Shown one piece after another: positions 24,374 through 35,929 of a DNA stretch of 64,000 bases. The stretch is from Lantana camara (Eukaryota > Streptophyta > Magnoliopsida > Lamiales > Verbenaceae), in assembly GCA_037501455.1 (NCBI GenBank), contig CM074862.1, positions 79,200,501 to 79,264,500 of the forward strand, read 5' to 3'. A program made the position numbers and the translations under genes. The notes beneath the pieces are model-generated. The model saw only the letters and a list, made by a program, of their open reading frames with translations. It ran no database searches and had not been told where the DNA came from. Position 1 is the stretch's first letter. Each line of letters begins with the position of its first letter.

Positions 24374-25312
24374 CTTGAGATGAAAGATAGAGAAGAAAGA
24401 TGAAGTTATGGAGATGATGATGCTTCCAAGCTCCTAATTTCTCCATGGTCATAACTTGAAATGATGAAAATCTCTTTTCTTCTCCTTGGAGGTTTGGCTC
24501 GGTGAGATGGGAGCAAATATGGGAGATGATTTGATGAAATGAAATGAAGTTTGTGGAAGGGATGCATATACCGTAATATATCAAGGAAAAATATGATATT
24601 TGCAACTAAATCCTCCAAGTATATAAGCCATGCAATTAAGGATGCAAAGTTTGCAAATTGATCAATTAAACCCAAGAATTAATTATGCAATTTAGTCCTT
24701 ACATTTACAAGAATAATCATTTAGGGAAAATTAAGCAATTAATACAAGTTGGGCACTTAATTCATGTAACAATTAAATTCAATTTGTAAAATAATTCCCA
24801 AGTTTGCACGTATTTCATATATTTTCACGTAATCATGTTGAGATACAATTTATAAAATTAATGTAACACGTATAAATTGAATAAACGAAAATAATAAAAT
24901 AAAATCCTAACGCTCGAAACTCACACGTGTCGAGCGTACCTGACTGTCTAGAAATTGGGGCGTTACAAGGCAAAACTCATAAAACTAAAGGAAATTGCAT
25001 TAAAATAAATCATCGTCTAAAAAACTAAACAAAGTCTAGAAATCGAACTCAGAAACATTCTAGCAATTCAGGAAATTTTAAATCTACTAAAGCAGAAGAA
25101 AACAGAAATTAGGATGAATTAGTTTGAATAATAAAGCAATAATAAAACTAGAAAAACGGAATTGGTCTCAATTGATTCATCTGAATTCTCTAAAAGCTCT
25201 TGAAATCTCCCGCCGCAGTTGTCTCCCAGCTAGGTCTGAACTCTTCTGGCCAACTCTGCCAAAACAATCCTCTAAACACGTATAAATAGCAGCCCTAAAT
25301 TCTCTCGCCGAC

Positions 25313-25616
25313 ATAGGTAACAGGCGTTACCTATCCCCATGCATCTCTTGTTAACTCCCGTTACAAAGCTAAATAGTGCTTGCGCTTTTATAAGTAGCAA
25401 CGGGCGTTACTACTTCTCTTCAGTCAAAGTGTAACGGGCGTTACCCTACCTTCTCCAGAATTCATCTCCTCCTGTGTCTGATAACGGGCGTTACCAGATA
25501 TGTGCTGCCTTGGAGTAACGGGCGTTACTCCTCTAATTCGCCTCAAGTAGTGCTCCTGTGTTCGTTAACGAGAGTCACAAATTTTGTACTCTTGCATGCT
25601 AACAGGGGTTACCACT
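25313..25616 (-). repeat. Eight-dyad array in left LTR of D (GTAACGGGCGTTAC type)
   Basis: Centres at 25323.5, 25357.5, 25403.5, 25437.5, 25487.5, 25521.5, 25571.5 and 25605.5; spacings 34, 46, 34, 50, 34, 50 and 34. The outer arms differ from copy to copy but stay complementary (AGG/CCT, GGAG/CTCC, AAGTAG/CTACTT, TCTG/CAGA). Confidence 0.9.
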
Positions 25617-25775
25617 TTTTTCTCAAAAAATGCGTGAAATCACTTCGTTTCGCCGTTTCGTGACTCCAACTCTAGAATCACCTAATACAGGGCAAATTAA
25701 ACACGTAAACGCGTCAAACGACACCAAATTACAATCTAATTAAAGCTCAAAATCATGCAATTTCTACCCGCAACA

Positions 25776-27303
25776 AAATCCCCCACACTTGAATAGTGCT
25801 CGTCCCCAAGTAATACAGAAATTAAGAAAACACATCCTCATCAAACCATCTCCTCAGAGCAATCATCAAACCCTCGCCTACACAAGCTTAGCTAATTAAG
25901 TCAATTACTCATAGACATGAAATCCTCAAAATTTAGTATGAAAAGTATACCCTTGTGTAGTGTGTGAATCAAAAGAAACAATGTACAAAAATTAGAATGA
26001 CAAATTCACAATTTCCTCCCGAGTTCTAATCATCAACTTCGGAACACACTCTTCGCACCTATCTCCACTAATGGAATTAAATCAAGATTTAGGATCGGTA
26101 GGTCTTTCGAGCTTGTAATGTAGGCTTAGGGTAAGGTTATGGAAATTTGGATCAAGTGACTACTCACCAAGCTTACATCATTTAATCTATTCAAAACACG
26201 AAACGCTTCCATTCGCCATTAATCCGAAAATCACCCCAACCCTTCAATTGAATCCCACACTCTCAAATTCACACTTTGCATAATTCTCTTTTTCTCTTCT
26301 TTTGCTCTTTCTCTTTTTTTTTTTTTTTCTTCTTCATATCTTTTCTTTTTCACACTTTTCTCATCCTTTTTCTTTCTCTTAAAATAACCTCTCACTTTTA
26401 ATCACAAGAACAATAAAAAGGGGTCAAAAGATAGATCATTACTATACAAATCAAATGAGCAAGCCTTGGTGTAAAAATTATCAAGGTAGGTATTTATATG
26501 TTCTGCATTGGCTTATAATGTGGCTACAAAAATCTTTGCACAACAATTAGGCTCAGCGGCGTCAATAAGGTTACGTTATTTAGTGAAAAACGGCTAAATA
26601 GAAAAGCCTGAAATCCTCCGACAACGAATTCCTATTTCACTTCATTAATTTTTCATTAACTCAAAATTTCGCCTCAATAGGACTAAAATGCATCCTAATC
26701 GAATCTTAGACTCATTCGAAAATTATCAACTCATCTTTCTAAGCAAAGCACATTATCTCTTTCAAAAGTGCTCTAAAAATAAGGGCATACTAACACACTA
26801 AATTATCAAATCTCATGCAATTTTCCTTAATTCAAAAAGCCTAACTTACTCTTAGCAAAAACTCAACAATCAAACTTCAAAGAAAAAGTTCAAAATGAGG
26901 GAAAATTTTCAAAAAATTTCAAAATTACTCGAATTTTAGCAAATCACAAGTGAAACTACATCTAAACATGCAAATATTGAATACAAATTTTAGCAAACAT
27001 GCAAATTCCTCCCCCACACTTAAACTTTGCAATGCCCTCATGCAAATGAAATAATTAAAGTTCAAGAATCTCCCTGGGCAGAGAAGAACCGGTCATGTGC
27101 TTGCAAAGCTTCCAAAACCTTCAAAAGCACAGTCCTCTCATCATTCTTACTTCAGACTCTGAGCAACTCTCAAACCAACCTGCAAACGAAGGAGACAGAC
27201 AGAGAATCACGAGAAAACAAGACGAGAAAACAACAACAAAGAAAGAAAAGCAAAGAAAAGTTAGTTCTAAGTTAAAGTCGTTAGCTTGACTGGGTGATCC
27301 TGA
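25776..27303 (-). other. Untranslated 3' internal region of D, with polypurine tract
   Basis: Minus-strand AAGTGTGGGGGATTT at 25776-25790 is the polypurine tract. Many Athila elements carry an env-like ORF between pol and this tract; in these 1.5 kb I find none. There is a long pyrimidine run near 26280-26350. Short frames near 27027-27289 have no recognisable product. Confidence 0.8.
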
Positions 27304-29116
27304 TTAATTCGCAGGATGCAGTGACACACGCGAAGTGTGCTTCTCAATGGGCGCGCCAACTAGATATGGCTTCAATCTCTGTCCATTCACTTTAAATGTG
27401 CCCGACTTCTCATTTCCTATCTCCACGGCTCCACTGGACATCACCCTAATAACACGAAACGGGCCGAACCAATGGGACTTCAATTTCCCAGGAAACAGCT
27501 TCAACCTAGAGTTGAATAATAAAACCAACTGCCCTTCTTCAAACTCTTTCACTCGGATATGCTTATCATGCCACCTCTTTGTTCTCTCTTTATAAAGTTT
27601 GGCATTTTCATATGCCCTGAGTCGAAATTCCTCTAATTCATTCAATTGCCAAGCTCTTTTCTCGCTGTCCAGCTTCATATCAAAATTAATGGCCCTGATT
27701 GCCCAATACGCCTTATGCTCGAATTCCAAAGGCAAATGGCAAGGTTTTTCATAGACTAAATTAAATGGGGACGTGCCTATAGGTGTCTTATAAGCTGTCC
27801 TGTATGCCCACAGGACATCATCCAACTTCGAAGCCCAATCCTTCCTCGAGCTACTTACTGTTTTTTTCCAAAATCTATTTAATCTCCCTATTGGAAATTT
27901 CCACTTGCCCACTCGATTGGGGATGATACGGGGTCGCCACTCGATGGTGAAGGCCGTACTTCTTCAAAAGAATCTCTAGAGGCTTATTACAGAAGGGAGA
28001 GCCTCCGTCACTCGCAAGAGCTCGGGGAACTCTAACTCGACTGAAAATATTCTTCTTCAGAAATTTCAACACAACCTTAGAATCGTTCGTTGGTGATGCT
28101 ATGGCTTCAACCCACTTAGATACGTAATCAACTCCTACCAGAATGTACTTATTCCCGTTGGATGACGGAAACGGACCCATAAAATCAATTCCCCAGATGT
28201 CAAAAAGCTCAATATCTAGAAGATACCTCAATGGCATCTCATCTCTCTTTCCAATATTACCTGTCCTCTGGCATGAATCACACTTAGTCACAAAGTCATG
28301 TGCATCCTTAAACATTGAAGGCCACCAAAATCCAGATTGTAGCGCCTTCGCAGCCGTCTTACTTGCACTACCGTGGCCTCCATAAGGGCTGGAATGGCAA
28401 TGATAAAGCACCTCCTCTATCTCATCCTGTGGGACACATCTCCGTACCAGATGATCAGAATAGTGTCTATAAAGCAACGGTTCTTCCCAATAGTAATACT
28501 TTGCATCGGAAAGAAATTTCCTTTTTTGGTGGAAGCTCAAATCAGGAGGTACGACTTTACTGGCTAAGTAATTCACAAAATCTGCATACCATGGTACTCC
28601 AGAGTCTACCTTAAACAGTTGCTCATCCGGAAAGTTCTCCACTATAACATGTTCTTTCTCCTCGACTGTTTCCTCAGTTTCTAATCGCGATAAATGGTCT
28701 GCTACAACGTTCTCTATACCCTTCTTGTCTCTCATCCCCAAATAAAACTCCTGGAGTAACAGTATCCACCTAATGAGGCGCGGTTTACTAACTTTCTTGG
28801 ACAAAAGGTACTTAATGGCAGCATGATCAGTGTACACCATAGTTTTTGAACCTATTAAATAAGAACGAAACTTGTCAAAAACATGTACAATGGCTAACAG
28901 TTCTTTTTCAGTGGTGGCATAATTTAGTTGTGCATCATTAAGTGTTTTGCTAGAATATGCAATAAGGTGTAAAAGTTTCTCCCTTCGTTGGCCAAGGACA
29001 ACTCCTATGGCTAAGTCACTAGCAACACACATTAGCTCAAACGGTAGACTCCAGTCTGGCGTCACCATAATGGGTGCTAAAGTAAGTTCTTTCTTCAACC
29101 TATCAAAACCAATCAA
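27304..29116 (-). pseudogene. pol: RNase H and integrase of element D (Athila pol, frameshifted)
   Basis: Minus strand 29116 to 27875 encodes RNase H (starting around [15 protein letters not shown], with [20 protein letters not shown] and [10 protein letters not shown]), then integrase. The integrase has an HHCC zinc-binding part ([10 protein letters not shown], then CDSCQRTG) and a DDE core: D in [10 protein letters not shown] in ASDGGSPF, E in [13 protein letters not shown]. From 27912 to 27304 another frame carries the rest of integrase ([20 protein letters not shown], then [12 protein letters not shown] and GPFRVIRVM). The frame change at about 27890 means the protein cannot be read through. 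No chromodomain follows, as expected for Athila. Confidence 0.9.
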
Positions 29117-30003
29117 ATAGTCATTATCAAAGATAAATTCAGCATCCTTCTGTAAAAGCTTACAAAGGGGTAAGATGATTTTGGATAAATCCTTAATAAA
29201 CCGGCGATAAAATCCGGCATGGCCAAGGAAACTCCTAACTTCCTTAACATTAGTTGGTGGGCTTCAATTTTAGCCTTATCAACTTCAATTCCCTTCACCG
29301 AAATCCTATGGCCCAGCGCAATTCCTTCCTTCACCATGAAGTGACACTTTTCCCAATTCAGAACTAGATTAGTCTCTTCACATCTCTGCAGAACTTGAGT
29401 TAAATTCTGTAAACAGGATTCAAAAGAGGAACTAAACACAGAGAAATCATCCATAAATATTTCCATGGTACGCTCAATAAAATCAGAAAAAATTGCCATC
29501 ATGCGTCTTTGAAACGTAGCAGGGGCATTACACAACCCAAAAGGCATTCTCCTAAAGCCAAAAGTACCATAAGGACAAGTAAAAGTGCATTTTTCCTGGT
29601 CTTCCGGGGTTATAGCTATCTGAATATAACCTGAGTATCCATCCAGAAAACAGTAATATGCATGCCCGACTAATCTTTCTAACATTTGATCAATGAAGGG
29701 AAGGGGAAAGTGATCTTTCCTGGTCGCAGTATTTAGTTTTCTGTAATCAACGCAAACTCTCCATCCCGTGACAGTCCTAGTAGGAATCAATTCATTATTC
29801 TCATTTTTAACTACAGTCATCCCCCCTTTCTTAGGCACAACCTGAACAGGACTAACCCACTTACTGTCCGAGATAGGATAAATAATCCCGGCATCTAATA
29901 ATTTTATTACCTTAGCCCTAACAACTTCCTTCATATTTGGGTTTAGCCTGCGTTGGTGTTCTATAGAGGGTTTGTGCTCATCCTCCATCAAAATTTTATG
30001 CAT
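29113..30003 (-). pseudogene. pol: Reverse transcriptase of element D (Athila pol)
   Basis: Minus strand. RT motifs in order: KKGGMTVVKNENNELIPTRT, WRVCVDYRKLN, FPLPFIDQMLERL, YCFLDGYSGYIQI, MPFGLCNAPATFQRRMM, then the catalytic MDDFSVF (the YXDD box reads FMDD), and NWEKCHFMV. After [10 protein letters not shown] the expected sequence shifts frame at least twice before RNase H begins near 29116, so the domain boundary is damaged. The catalytic aspartates are intact. Confidence 0.9.
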
Positions 30004-30021
30004 GCAAATAGCTGGGCTAAT

Positions 30022-30866
30022 TCACTTAATGTCGGAAATAGTCCATCCTATTGCTCGTTTATGAGTTCTCAACACCCTCAACAAAGCATCTAATTGTAAT
30101 TCAGATAATTCCGCAGACACAACAACAGGCAATGTATCAGATTCGCCTAAGAATGCATACTTGAGATGATTGGGGAGGGGTTTCAATTCCAAAGTAGGTG
30201 CCTTAACAATAGATGGAGGAGGAGTGGGCTTACCTGTACCCAACTCCTCATAAACAAACCTTTGTCGGAAGGGCATGAATGGAGTTGCCTCAAGTTCTCT
30301 CGAATAAGTAGCAATCTCTTCTAGCAACTTCTCTCCATCTATTTTCTCTTCCAGTCCCTGCAGACATAATTCAAGGGGGTCATCTTGCAGCGCTGAAATT
30401 AAAATAATATCATCTACCATGAAACACTGTTCTTCCAGTACTGGTCCCTTCATTGTTTTAAACAAGTTAAACTCCACTTGCTCTTCCCCCATTCTTAGGG
30501 TCAGCAATCCATTCTTTACACCAATCAACGCTCTAGCTGTGGCAAGGAAAGGTCTTCCTAGAATCAATAGCATATCCCGGTCCTCTTCTATGTCAAGCAC
30601 AAGAAAGTCCACTGGGAGGTAGAACTTCCCGACCCTCACAAGGGTATTCTCCAAAATTCCGGTGGGATAGGTGATTGATCGGTCAACTAATTGAAGTAAC
30701 ACTGTAGTCGGCTGTAGATCTTCCAACCCTAATTTCCTGCAAATAGATAAGGCATTAAACTCACACTAGCGCCCAGATCACATAAAGCTTTATTGAAAGT
30801 TAAATTGCCAATAGTACAAGGGATGGAAAAACTCCCTTGATCCTTAAAATTCGGTGGAAGCTTATA
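30022..30866 (-). pseudogene. pol: Protease region of element D
   Basis: Aspartic protease that would process Gag-Pol. The active-site motif is read on the minus strand at about 30785-30760 (KALCDLGASVSLMP, the Athila form of D-T/S-G). After a short interruption the frame 30726-30022 continues with LVDRSITYPTGILENTLV, PVDFLVLDIEEDRDMLLILG and RPFLATARALIGVK, which are standard for this domain. Stops separate the active site from both neighbours. The linker to RT ends with RTHKRAIGWTISDIK, a usual pre-RT motif. Confidence 0.85.
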
Positions 30867-32585
30867 CTAAATAATAGCGCTGCACTCCTCAGTGAGTGTA
30901 ATTGTGGCATAGTCTTCCAATTTCCTCTTTTTAGAGAGGATTTCTTTCAAAAACTTAACATAAGTCGGCATCTGTGCTAATGCTTCTGCAAAAGGAATGT
31001 TGATATGTAACTCCTTAAAGATGCTTAAGAACTTCTCAAACTGTTTCTCCAATTTCTACTTCTGCAATCTTTGAGGAAAGGGAACCGGCGGCACATACTC
31101 CTTGGGTGCTACGTTCACCTTTGGCTTTGAAGGGAGCTCTTTCTTGTTCTCTTCTACATTTCCCTCCTTTGTCTCAACTACTCCTTCCGGTTTCTTTCCA
31201 TCGGTGTTACCTTCATCAGAATCTGTAGGCATCCTTGGTCCTTCGTATTCCTTGCCACTTCTCAAGGCCACAGCTTTGCACTATTCCTTATAATTGTTTC
31301 CAGTTTGATCTGGCAACATCCTTGGACCTATGGTATTCAGTGATTGGGCTATTTGACCGATCTAAGTCTCTAAGTTCTTATTCTGATTCACCACCTGCTC
31401 TACCTGAGTTTCCAATTTCTGATATTTATCCGAAGACACTGCTATGAACTTCTCAAGTGTAGCCTCCCAACCTTGTTTCTGTTCCGGAAAGGGCTGAGTA
31501 TGAGGAATGTAAGGTGGAGGTTCTGGTTACATCAGATAACGGCCTGGAGTATGGATTAGGCCTGGTTGGCAGAAATCTTGAGGCCTAGGTTGAAGTGGCG
31601 GTCTAAGCCGCGGTATTGTTTGTTGAGGGTAGTTCCCCCAACTAGGGTTGTAGGTGCTGACATTATTAGCATAATTCACTTGCTCTTGCACCTGCTCACC
31701 TACATTGAAGTAGGGACATATGTTAAAACAAATGTGGACCACTACAAATATCACAAGTTACCTGCATTGGTTGGAATTGCGTTCCAATAGCATTCACGGA
31801 GAGTTGGTCTAATCTGTTAGTGAGAGCTTCAATTTGAGCATTGATGGCGGTCAGGCCATCGACCCCTGCTGTAACCTTGATCGGTTGAGGAGAGTTCCCT
31901 TCGTGTACAAAAACATCATTCTGAGACATATTCTCTAAAAGTTCAGCAGCAACCGTTTCGAACTTTGCCAAGAAAGCTCCGCCAGCGGCTGCATCTATAA
32001 CTCCTCCAAAAGTAGGAAACATCCCATTATAGAATGTCTGTATCAGTAGCCAACCGGGAATCGCATGATGTGGACACCACTTCTGTAAATCCTTAAATCT
32101 CTCCCAAGCCTCATAGAAAGGCTCTCCATCCATCTGTCGGAACCCTTGGATCTCATTTTGGTATTTCGTAGTTTTGCTGAGAGGAAAAAATTTGGCCAGA
32201 AAGGCTTGAGAAAGTGCCTCCCAGCTTAGAAAGAATTCATTCGGTACAGTGCCCAACCATGCCTGGGCTCTTTCCCTCAGTGAGAATGGGAAGTGTCTAA
32301 CTCGGATGGCATCGATTGTGACATTATGGATGTATAACACACATCCAGGAAATACTCGAGATGTGAAGTTGGATCCTCCAATGGTAATCCTGCAAACGGA
32401 TTATTTTGCAGCAAGTTTATGATTGCTGGTTTGATCTCAAATTTATTTGCAGCAATTGGGGGACGAGTTGCAGTTTGAATCGCCCCCACATTTGGTAAAT
32501 TGTAATCTCTGATCGCAGGAGGGGGTGGCTCTTGAGGTGGATCGACCACCCCTCCATCTCTCGCGTTTGTCGGATCTTCGGTCAT
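30867..32585 (-). pseudogene. gag: Gag of element D (Athila type, frameshifted)
   Basis: Four minus-strand pieces in order. 32585-32277 is the N-terminus, ending in an EDPTSHLEYFLDVC motif. 32340-31723 is the gag domain (RHFPFSLRERAQAWLG, SWEALSQAFLAKFFP, EIQGFRQ), ending in half a zinc knuckle (CDICSGPH). A poorly conserved spacer follows to about 31300. Last come 31271-31056 (MALRSGKEYEGP, then YVPPVPFPQRLQK) and 31052-30867 (FEKFLSIFKELHINIPFAEA, then EILSKKRKLEDY and TEECSAI). One frameshift lies near 32300, and stops separate the later pieces. The start ATG at 32585 lies about 135 bp after the primer site. Confidence 0.88.
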
Positions 32586-32718
32586 CGAATCTACACAAGG
32601 TCAAGGAATGTCCTTAGCTCAATTCCACAATGGCAAAGACTACAAACACAAGATAGAGTAATGGTCTAAATCACTAGATCAAAATATTCAAGTAATATTG
32701 ATTTAAAACGCCTTCCCA

Positions 32719-32731
32719 GGCAACGGCGCCA
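32719..32731 (-). promoter_or_regulatory. Primer binding site of element D (tRNA-Asp)
   Basis: Minus-strand TGGCGCCGTTGCC six bases inside the 5' LTR border. This matches the 3' end of plant tRNA-Asp, the usual Athila primer. Confidence 0.85.
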
Positions 32732-32737
32732 AAAACT

Positions 32738-34242
32738 TGTTGGTTGTATTTTACACAAGTTAAAACTAATCGTGCAAGTGTACACTAATGTACGCGCAGC
32801 ACAATAGGATCGAACCCACAGGGAAGGGAAATCAATCACTACTCTAGATTCTTATCTAATCTAAAGACCTAACAAAAAGCAATTGTTGGTTCAATTAATC
32901 TACTAAGACAAAAATTAACAATTAACTAGGGTAAAACTACAAATAAAAGGTTAAACACACGAATTAAAATCAGTAAACTAAACAGGCAAGGGAAAGTAAT
33001 GAATCATACAGTCAAGAGCCAATACAATACTCGTCTGACAAGTGTAATTCTACAACCTAGTCACTTATGTTTGAATTACCCTCTCTCAAGGTGTAACCAA
33101 GTGCTTAATTAGTGTTCAATGTTGCTCTCGCAATCACCATAGTTAATTAAACCATAGGAATAAGACTAGTGTAATTCAGTATTATATCGGCTTGGCATAG
33201 AATAAGATTACTGTTGTATAAGCTAGGACCAAATCTCTTTGTATCCTACAACTCACAAGTATTGAAAACAATCCAAATCACCATCAATCTCTCAATCTAT
33301 AGGCAATTCTGAGACATGCTAAGGTTGGCCGGACCGTTGCAATTTAATTTAAGTCCGCTTTCAAACTAAGAATCACACAAGTCATTCAAGCACTATATCA
33401 AACATCTATCACGCATTCATCATCACTCCCCTAGCCCTAGAGAATTAGCTACTCATAATTAAGGCAAAACTCATAAAACTAAAGGAAATTGCATTAAAAT
33501 AAATCATCATCTCAAAAACTAAACAAAGTCTAGAAATCGAACTCAGAAACATTCTAGCAATTCAAGAAATTTTAAATCTACTAAAGCAGAAGAAAACTGA
33601 AATTAGGAGGAATTAGTTTGAACAATAAAGCAATAATAAAACTAGAAAAACAGAATTGGTCTCAATTGTTTCATCTGAATTCTCTAAAAGCTCTTGAAAT
33701 CTCCTGTCGCAGTTGTCTCCCAGCTAGGTCTGAACTCTTCTGCCCAACTCTGCCAAAACAATCCTCTAAACACCCATAAATATCAGCCCTAAATTCTCTC
33801 GCCGACTTAGGTAACGGGCGTTACCTATCTCCATGCATCTCTTGTTAACGCCCGTTACAAAGCTAAATCGTGTCTGCGCTTTTATAAGTAGCAACGGGTG
33901 TTACTACTTCTCTTCAGTAAAAAGGTAACGGGCGTTACCCTACCTTCTCCAGAATTCATCTCCTGCTGTGTCTGATAACGGGCATTACCAGATCTGTGCT
34001 GCCTTAGAGTAACGGGCGTTACTCCTCTAATTCGCCTCAAGTAGTGCTCCTGTGTTCGTTAACGGGAGTCACAAATTTTATACTCTTGCATGGTAACGGG
34101 GGTTACCACTTTTCCTCAAGAAGTTTGTGACTCCAACTCTAGAATCACCTAATACGGGGCAAATTAAACACGTAAACGCATCAAACGGCACCAAATTACA
34201 ATCTAATTAACACTCAAAATCATGCAATTTCTACCCACAACA
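32738..34242 (-). repeat. 5' LTR of element D (1505 bp)
   Basis: Uninterrupted copy. Minus strand starts TGTTGTGGGTAG and ends ATACAACCAACA. It supplies the empty-site reference for S4 and the second copy of the eight-dyad array. Confidence 0.93.
33808..34107 (-). repeat. Eight-dyad array in right LTR of D
   Basis: Centres at 33817.5, 33851.5, 33897.5, 33931.5, 33981.5, 34015.5, 34065.5 and 34099.5; spacings 34, 46, 34, 50, 34, 50 and 34, identical to the left LTR. The first copy here is AGGTAACGGGCGTTACCT, a better dyad than the left copy. Confidence 0.92.
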
Positions 34243-34512
34243 CCTCAAAATGTGCTTGATCCTTTGGTGAGATCTTGGTTCTCTTGTTTGAGCAACCGCC
34301 CCGGTGTTCTCACAAAACACTGTAACGGGGTATTTAATGCTAGGAACTACACCCAACTCTTGGATGAAGTTTCTTACCCAAACACTGTCCTTAGTTGTGT
34401 CGTTTGCAGCTATGTATTCGGCCTCAGTGGTCGCTTGCTTGGAACTTTTCCAACTCACTGCTCCGCCGTTCAGGCAGAATATGTATCCTGACATGGATTT
34501 AAAGTCATCCAT
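34243..34512 (-). pseudogene. pol: RNase H of element C, cut by element D
   Basis: Minus strand: copia RNase H with [35 protein letters not shown] (acidic E in AEYIA), [10 protein letters not shown] and the C-terminal HQRIKHILR. The domain then stops because element D begins; the missing tail is at 21413-21584. The NTGAVA stretch is where copia RNase H normally has a D-N-xx-A motif. Confidence 0.88.
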
Positions 34513-34531
34513 GTCTGATATAAAGCTTACA

Positions 34532-35611
34532 TCACAGTAACAAATCCTTAGCTCTTTTCAAGTACTTAAGGATGTTCTTTACAGTAGTCCAGTGACCTTC
34601 ACCAGGGTCAGATTGGAATCGGCTAGTCACGCTAAGTGCATAAGCCACATCCGGTCGAGAACACGGTATCACATACATTATGCTTCCTATAGCTGATGCA
34701 TAAGGAATTATGGACATCCTGGACTTTTCAAGTTCAGTCTTAGGACACAGCTTCTTCGAAAGAACTGTTCCCAGGCCCATTGGAATTTTTCCACGTTTGG
34801 ATTCTTCCATACTAAACCTCTTTAGTATTTTATCTATGTAAACCGATTGTGATAATCCTAACAATCTCCTAGATCTATCATGATAGATCTTTATCCAGAG
34901 AATGTAGGATGCGTCACCAAGACCCTTCATCTCAAATTGGTTCGATAACCAAGACTTTGTTACTTTCATGTCATCCTTCGCATTCCCAATGAGGAGGATA
35001 TCATCTACATAAAGTATCAGAAATTGAACCGAGGTTTCCAATTCTTTCTTGTGCATGTAGGACTCATTCGGATTTTAAATAAAGCCAAACGATTTGACCG
35101 CTACATCAAATCGAATGTTCTAATTCCTAGAAGCTTGTTTCAATACGTAGATTGATCTTTGGAGCTTACAAACCTTTTGTTCGCTCCCACTGAATGTGAA
35201 ACCCATGGGTCACTCCATGTAAATATCTTTGTCAATGTCTCCATTGAGAAAGACAGTTTTCACATCCATTTGCCATATCTCATAGTCATAATATGCAGTA
35301 ATGGCAAGCAATATCCTAATGGACTTTTGCATTGCAACCGGGGAGAAAGTTTCATCAAAGTCTACACCTGGTCTTTGAGTGAAACCTTTAGCAACTAATC
35401 TTGCTTTAAAGGCTACCGCGCTTCCATCTACTCCAAGCTTGCGCTTATATATCCATTGGCATCCTATGGACCTGATCCCATCAGGTGGATCAACCAAGGT
35501 ACAAACTTGGTTAGAGTACATGGAATCCATTTCAGATTTCATTGCTTCTTTCCACTGTTCAGAGTCCGAATCTAACAGTGCCTCCTTATAAGTTAATGGA
35601 TCATTATCCAT
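34532..35611 (-). pseudogene. pol: Reverse transcriptase of element C (Ty1/copia)
   Basis: Minus strand 35611-35210 has the copia RT N-terminus (QWKEAMKSEMDSMYSNQVCT, then KARLVAKGFTQRPGVDF and METFSPV-like DETFSPVAM, then MDVKTVFLNGD). The connecting piece at 35209-35057 contains stops. 35056-34532 holds the catalytic LYVDDILLIGN box and LGLSQSVYIDKILKRF. YVDD is intact, but the frame is closed in the middle, so no full RT can be made. Confidence 0.9.
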
Positions 35612-35620
35612 TTGAGATGT

Positions 35621-35842
35621 TTAGTGGAGAAAACCATACCATCTCTCTGGTTGTCTAGGAATACGTTCAGAACATCTTACTAGAGAAGGTTTTTCGTGTG
35701 TATCACTCTTTGCGATTGGCTGAGGGATGTTAGTCACCAAACTTGGTGTGGGACCTTGGTCTCGAACCTCTTCGAGTTCTGCGATCTTGCCTTTCTTTTC
35801 TTTAAGGAACGAGTCCTCAAGAAAAGTAGCATTTCTTGACAC
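35621..35842 (-). pseudogene. pol: Integrase-RT linker of element C
   Basis: Minus-strand frame beginning MSRNATFLEDSFLKEKKGKI and ending SERIPRQPERWYGF. The R-x-PERWYGF pattern is the usual entry to copia RT, so this is the integrase tail and linker. Stops separate it from both neighbours. Confidence 0.8.
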
Positions 35843-35929
35843 AAAGACCTTTTGTTCTAGAGGATCGCAGAAATAATATCCTATTGACTCTTTAGGATAT
35901 CCTAAGAAGTTACATAAGCTTGATCTAGC

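Larger units (their letters stand above)
22316..24967 (-). mobile_element. Solo LTR S4 (2652 bp), Tekay-like, in left LTR of D
   Basis: On the minus strand it starts TGTAACGCCCC and ends GGGGTGCTACA. A perfect 5-bp duplication AGGCA flanks it (22311-22315 and 24968-24972), and the right D LTR near 33462 shows the empty site. The minus-strand start continues with GGTACGCTCGACACGTGTGAG, which carries a CACGTG box where A and S1 have GACGTCA. This is the innermost of five nesting levels. Confidence 0.93.
21585..25775 (-). repeat. 3' LTR of element D, interrupted by solo LTR S4
   Basis: Plus-strand ends TGTTGGTTATATTTTACTC and CTACCCGCAACA match the right LTR. Without S4 and its duplication about 1534 bp, against 1505 bp for the right copy. 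It contains the eight-dyad array at 25313-25616. Confidence 0.92.
21585..34242 (-). mobile_element. Element D: Athila-type Ty3/gypsy retrotransposon inside C's RNase H
   Basis: LTRs at 21585-25775 (interrupted by S4) and 32738-34242. Flanks CCTCT and CCTCA are a 5-bp duplication with one change. The Asp-tRNA primer site, the minus-strand gag-protease-RT-RNase H-integrase order, the Athila-style RT (CPYGTFGFRRMPFGLCNAP) and the lack of a chromodomain all support Athila. Several frameshifts and stops show it is dead. LTR copies differ at several percent of positions where I compared the first 260 bp (about 15 differences), so it is much older than element A. Confidence 0.93.

Noticed and set aside
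23804..25616. Regularly spaced short repeats that could suggest a CRISPR array
   Set aside because: The repeats are self-complementary LTR parts with two alternating spacings, spacers are short and not unique cargo, and the context is plant retrotransposons with no cas genes.
25776..27303. Possible env-like gene of the Athila element
   Set aside because: The place is right, but no frame longer than about 80 residues exists on the element's strand and no envelope-type pattern is visible.
34222..34540. Plus-strand ORFs over 34222-34540
   Set aside because: Antisense shadows of copia RNase H. The same applies to plus-strand frames across 27335-31447 and 35159-37824.
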